Under the pieces are notes generated by a model. The model searched no databases and was not told the origin of the DNA. It saw nothing but the letters and a program-made list of their open reading frames with translations. Shown here piece by piece: positions 30,920 through 34,220 of a DNA stretch of 34,220 nucleotides. The stretch comes from Armatimonadota bacterium. GTDB taxonomy: Bacteria; Armatimonadota; Armatimonadia; Armatimonadales; Armatimonadaceae. Position numbers and translations under genes: made by a program. The stretch spans positions 1-34,220 of the forward strand of contig JACMJB010000313.1 in NCBI GenBank assembly GCA_014380815.1. Reading direction: 5' to 3'. Each line of letters opens with the position of its first letter. The first letter of the stretch is position 1.

Positions 30920-33900
30920 CTAGCGGACCAGCAGAATCGGCTGACGGGTCCGCACCAGCGTTCCGTCGCTGCCCCGCGCGGTGATCGTCACAAACAGGGT
31001 TCCAAACGCCGCGGGCACCCCGTCCTGGCTTCTGCCATCCCAGCGCACGGTCCGCTGCTGCAGCGAGCCGTTCCCCCCCACCCCCGCCCCGCGACTCGCC
31101 TCTGACGGGGTCCCGCCGTCCAGGCGTCGCAGCGTTTTACCGAAAGCGTTCGAGATAACGATCTCAATCTGTGGGTCGGAATCGCCCAGCACGCTGTAGG
31201 AGATCGCAACCCCCTCGAAGCCGGCGCTTCGGGTTCCCCCACCGCGCGACTGCTGGACCCGGATATTGGAAATGCCCAGGGGCAGGGAGCGCTCCGGCTC
31301 AGAGATGACTCGGAACGCACGGCTTTTGCCCGCCTCTCCGGTCCAGGTGTAGGAGGACCGGCTGCGAAGCGGGGTGCGCGCCCCCGTGACTGTGTCCACG
31401 AGTGTCAGACGGGTGCGGCGTGGCGCGGTGCCGACGCCATCCCAGAAGAGTCTCGCTGTGCCGCTGACGGGTGTCAGAACGCTCAGATCCCAGGTGGCAG
31501 CGCGCCCCGCCGACTCCGGGTCGCGAAAGTCCGCGACCGAGTGTCCGCCGGTCGCCCGTCCCCCGGAAACGATGCCGCCGCCCGTAAGCGAGGTGCGAAC
31601 ACTGGTCACGATCGGCGGCGGGGCTTCGGTATCCCAGAGCGGATCATACCCGCGCGTCGCGTTTTTTGCCGCGCCGAGTGTGACCGAATCACGGTTTGCA
31701 AAGGCGAGGCTGCCAACGTTTTGCTCGGCGGTCAGGCGAACACTCCATTCCGCTCGCCCTTTTTCGCGCCCCGACGCCACGGAGCGGGTCGGCACGGCGG
31801 GTCGGCCTGCCGACCGGGTCTGGGCATCGCGTACGGACCGGTTTCGGGTCGGGGAATCTGGACCGGGCAGGATCAGCGTCACGCCGCCGGGGACCCGCGC
31901 CCGAATCCAGTAGCCTTTCCACTGGGTTCCCTGGAGGACGGTAGTCGTCTGATAACCCGCGGACGGGTCGGCCCCGTTCGGATCAAAGCCGAACACTTCG
32001 GGCTGAACCAGGTCCCCGACCGCCTCTTCCCAGGGAACCGCATCGTTCTGAAGGTACTGGACCCGAAGATCCGACAGATTGATATCGGTTCCAAACGGCG
32101 AGCCGATCAGGCTCCAGCCAAAGGGGATCGCAACCGTGTAATCGGTATCCGTGGGAGGCACGGTTCCTACGATACTGACCGTGGCGCCAGCGGACGGGGC
32201 CACCTTGAGCCAGTAGCCTGTTCCAGGCTCCAGTCGTGTTCCCGCCACCTGGCTCTCCACAAAAGGTCGGTAGACGGGGGGGGTCGCCGCAAAGTCCCAG
32301 GTATTCAGCAAAAAGTCGGTGGCAGGAAGGCCAAGGGCCACGCCTGCCGCGGCTGTGAGCGGACGGATCGGAAACGATACCAGCTGAGGCGGCGTCGTTC
32401 GCGCGAAAGATCTTGTCGCGGTGGTGACCGCGCCATCGGGCCGCAGGATCACGTAATAAAGGCCATCCCCAGTGTTGAATCGGAAGCTGGTCGTGGCACC
32501 GCCCCGATTCAGGGTCACCGTGGTGACCGACAGGTCCGTTGGAGGAGAGCCTGCGGTGGTTCCAAACGCGCCACTCGAAGCGCTGGAGGAGCCGCCTCGG
32601 GTACTGACCGGTGGGAGTGTGGTCTGCTGGACGGTCACATTTCCGCCCAGAGAGTTCGCGCCGACGACGACTCCTTGAAAATCCCCGGTGAAGCCGAACG
32701 GCAGATACGTGCGGACCGTCAGGCCGCCAGCGGTAAAGTTCAGCGAATACCGGTCCTGCCCGGAAAGATTAACGTTCGGGGTAAAGAAACCCGCCCCCTG
32801 TTCGATCTGAACGCTTCCCTGCCCAAGCTGAATGGTGGCGTTGGAACTGTCCAGATACGTCGCATAGGCGGGACCGTTCAGAAGCTCCTCGTCGCCGTCG
32901 GCGAGCGTGCGAAAGTAGACCAGGATGACGGAAGGCGATTGATCCACCGTCCCCCCCACGTCTTCCAGAGGAAAGGGGGTCACGAACGCAAAGAGCTTCT
33001 GACCAGCGGAGACGCTGGTGTCCAGAATGTACTGCCGGGTGAACCAGTCCCCGAAGGAGATCCCCTCGACACCACCCGGCAGTTTGCCGGCGGCAATCGC
33101 CCGCAGCGCCGGGACATCGCCGCCGAGGTTCGCGTTCCCATTGAACTGCGCGTAATAATCAGCATTGAAATCGCGGAAGAAGTTCTGGTTCTCGATGTAG
33201 ACTTTCAGCCAGGCCGCCCCGCTCATGCCCAGGCGGGCCAGGATCATCCGGCCTGTCCCGGTGATATCTGTCGGGGTGTTGGCCTGAGTGGGGGGAAAGA
33301 ACGTGCTGTTGCCCAGTGGCGGCTGATTCAGGAGTTCGTAAAAAGGAAGCCACGAGAAGTGCCCCAGCGAAGAGGGATCGTCCGCCAGGGTGGGAGCGCC
33401 GTTCGCCCTCAGAAAACCCTGGACCGCCGGGTCGCGCACCAGAACGGCGGCGGCGGCTCTGGCAAAACCCTGCTCCCAGGCATCGTACCGAAACACGGCG
33501 GAACCGTGGAACGCGTGGACCAGATTGAGAATCAGCGAGGGGGCGGTCCCTTCCCGCCCTGAATCGGTGAAACGAGGGATCAGTATCTGGCGCTGGGAGA
33601 CATTGTAGGAGCCATAAGCCAGGAACTGAACATCCGTCAGGCCCTCGCCTGCATCCACGATCTCGACCTCGCCGCCTTCGGCGGGAGCGCCATACAGGTT
33701 CACGATCCGCGGATAGACCAGATCTGTCAGGGCACGCACAAAGGCCTCGTCACTGGCGGTAAAGCCGGTATAGCGAAAGGTCAGCGCCCCGCCGCCGAAC
33801 TGCCGGGTAGTGGCGCGGGTCGGTGCCGCGGCGCGAACCAGGCGACCCGCGCTCTGCTCCAGAACAATGGTCGAGACCGCGACCGTGCTGCGCGGCTTCA

Positions 33901-34189
33901 GGACTCCGGCTTTGCGGAGTGCCTCAAGCTGAGCGCGCATCGCCCGCCCCTGTCCCTGCCACCGGTTTTGGACCGCGAGGCGGACGCGCCTTCGGGTCGC
34001 GGCGGCGTCCTCACCAGTCGCGACCTCCACGATCAGGGCAGATTGCGGACCGGAACTGACGGTCGCGAAACGGTCATTGCGGAGATTGCGATACCGCGTC
34101 TGGGCGGCGGCAGGAATCCCCTCGCAAAGCAAGGGAAGGAAGGAAGCTATCACAGCAAGTGGCAGAAGGCAGCGAAAAGTGAACCGCAT
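30920..34189 (-). CDS. Large secreted protein with decayed peptidase-like and FlgD-Ig-like regions
   Basis: A 1089-residue exported protein. A signal peptide ends near IPAAAQ (about 30). Residues about 130-410 look like a gluzincin (peptidase MA-type) domain: LNLVHAFHG (221-229) then WEQGFARA (238-245). In active relatives the first segment would read HExxH, but here its His and Glu are Leu and Asn. The middle holds two GYW segments flanking a GWSLIGSPF element (GTGYWLKV, IPFGWSLIGSPFG, QWKGYWIRA), a beta-domain pattern common in secreted proteins. The C-terminus (about 990-1089, VLGDSDPQIEIVISNAFG, RTVRWDGRSQDG) resembles the FlgD-type Ig module. The exact function is unknown. The start is ATG 34189, 31 nt from the window edge. 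Confidence 0.85.
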   Translation of the reverse strand: MRFTFRCLLPLAVIASFLPLLCEGIPAAAQTRYRNLRNDRFATVSSGPQSALIVEVATGEDAAATRRRVRLAVQNRWQGQGRAMRAQLEALRKAGVLKPRSTVAVSTIVLEQSAGRLVRAAAPTRATTRQFGGGALTFRYTGFTASDEAFVRALTDLVYPRIVNLYGAPAEGGEVEIVDAGEGLTDVQFLAYGSYNVSQRQILIPRFTDSGREGTAPSLILNLVHAFHGSAVFRYDAWEQGFARAAAAVLVRDPAVQGFLRANGAPTLADDPSSLGHFSWLPFYELLNQPPLGNSTFFPPTQANTPTDITGTGRMILARLGMSGAAWLKVYIENQNFFRDFNADYYAQFNGNANLGGDVPALRAIAAGKLPGGVEGISFGDWFTRQYILDTSVSAGQKLFAFVTPFPLEDVGGTVDQSPSVILVYFRTLADGDEELLNGPAYATYLDSSNATIQLGQGSVQIEQGAGFFTPNVNLSGQDRYSLNFTAGGLTVRTYLPFGFTGDFQGVVVGANSLGGNVTVQQTTLPPVSTRGGSSSASSGAFGTTAGSPPTDLSVTTVTLNRGGATTSFRFNTGDGLYYVILRPDGAVTTATRSFARTTPPQLVSFPIRPLTAAAGVALGLPATDFLLNTWDFAATPPVYRPFVESQVAGTRLEPGTGYWLKVAPSAGATVSIVGTVPPTDTDYTVAIPFGWSLIGSPFGTDINLSDLRVQYLQNDAVPWEEAVGDLVQPEVFGFDPNGADPSAGYQTTTVLQGTQWKGYWIRARVPGGVTLILPGPDSPTRNRSVRDAQTRSAGRPAVPTRSVASGREKGRAEWSVRLTAEQNVGSLAFANRDSVTLGAAKNATRGYDPLWDTEAPPPIVTSVRTSLTGGGIVSGGRATGGHSVADFRDPESAGRAATWDLSVLTPVSGTARLFWDGVGTAPRRTRLTLVDTVTGARTPLRSRSSYTWTGEAGKSRAFRVISEPERSLPLGISNIRVQQSRGGGTRSAGFEGVAISYSVLGDSDPQIEIVISNAFGKTLRRLDGGTPSEASRGAGVGGNGSLQQRTVRWDGRSQDGVPAAFGTLFVTITARGSDGTLVRTRQPILLVR

Positions 34190-34220
34190 TACGGGAAAGT
34201 TCTCCAGGGAGTCGGCAAAA

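Noticed and set aside
31541-33562. 673-codon open frame on the plus strand inside the 1089-aa secreted protein gene
   Set aside because: Arg/Gly-rich shadow without domains; the minus-strand gene has a signal peptide and consistent domain pattern.

Overview
The window reads as chromosomal housekeeping DNA of a GC-rich, diderm, free-living bacterium. It encodes an S-layer-homology outer-membrane porin, a Tat-exported lipoprotein, several other lipoproteins and a PilT ATPase with a type IV pilin-like protein. Gene content and order would fit Armatimonadota or a neighbouring deep-branching phylum. That placement is inference: no rRNA or other decisive marker is present. I see no tRNA, rRNA, CRISPR array, transposase or prophage.

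Left third (1-12.8 kb). A small unknown gene is followed by about 620 nt of non-coding, hairpin-rich leader and the large SLH porin. The porin ends in a perfect 52-nt palindromic terminator shared with convergent pilT. Diverging from pilT is a long forward run: efp, a Cys-rich membrane protein, accB, a prepilin-like gene, accC, nusB, folD, ispA, the RNase P RNA (rnpB), a Dabb-domain protein and a calcineurin-like phosphoesterase. The efp-accB-accC-nusB-folD-ispA backbone matches the classical Firmicutes order, in which the SpoIIIA secretion genes sit between efp and accB. Here that part of the cluster holds a membrane protein and a pilin-like protein, with PilT on the other side of efp. The accB product has Arg where the biotinyl Lys should be.

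Middle (12.8-21 kb). A three-part DsbD-type thiol reductase and two tandem ferritin-like paralogues lie on the minus strand. hisC and a DUF1499 protein are on the plus strand. A MerR-like regulator faces an AT-rich region carrying repeated TGYGTT boxes. Beyond it lie a small lipoprotein and a protein built from four copies of a PAS(Q/E)DPLGDPADQ repeat, closed by a strong terminator.

Right third (20-34 kb). This contains a SAM methyltransferase, a minus-strand repair operon (M48 protease, Nei-type glycosylase, ATP-dependent DNA ligase), a TIM-barrel sugar epimerase/isomerase-like protein, a GNAT acetyltransferase, a diacylglycerol-kinase-family lipid kinase, a polysaccharide deacetylase lipoprotein, a solitary Cas4/AddB-like Fe-S nuclease, a zinc-ribbon protein and two secreted proteins. 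The larger of these (1089 aa) looks like a peptidase whose HExxH motif has decayed. Almost all convergent gene pairs are packed to within 12 bp or overlap by 4 bp.

The best leads are the non-biotinylatable AccB in its unusual cluster, the repeat protein whose units are synonymously diverged but identical or nearly identical in protein sequence, the TGYGTT operator array, and the decayed peptidase.
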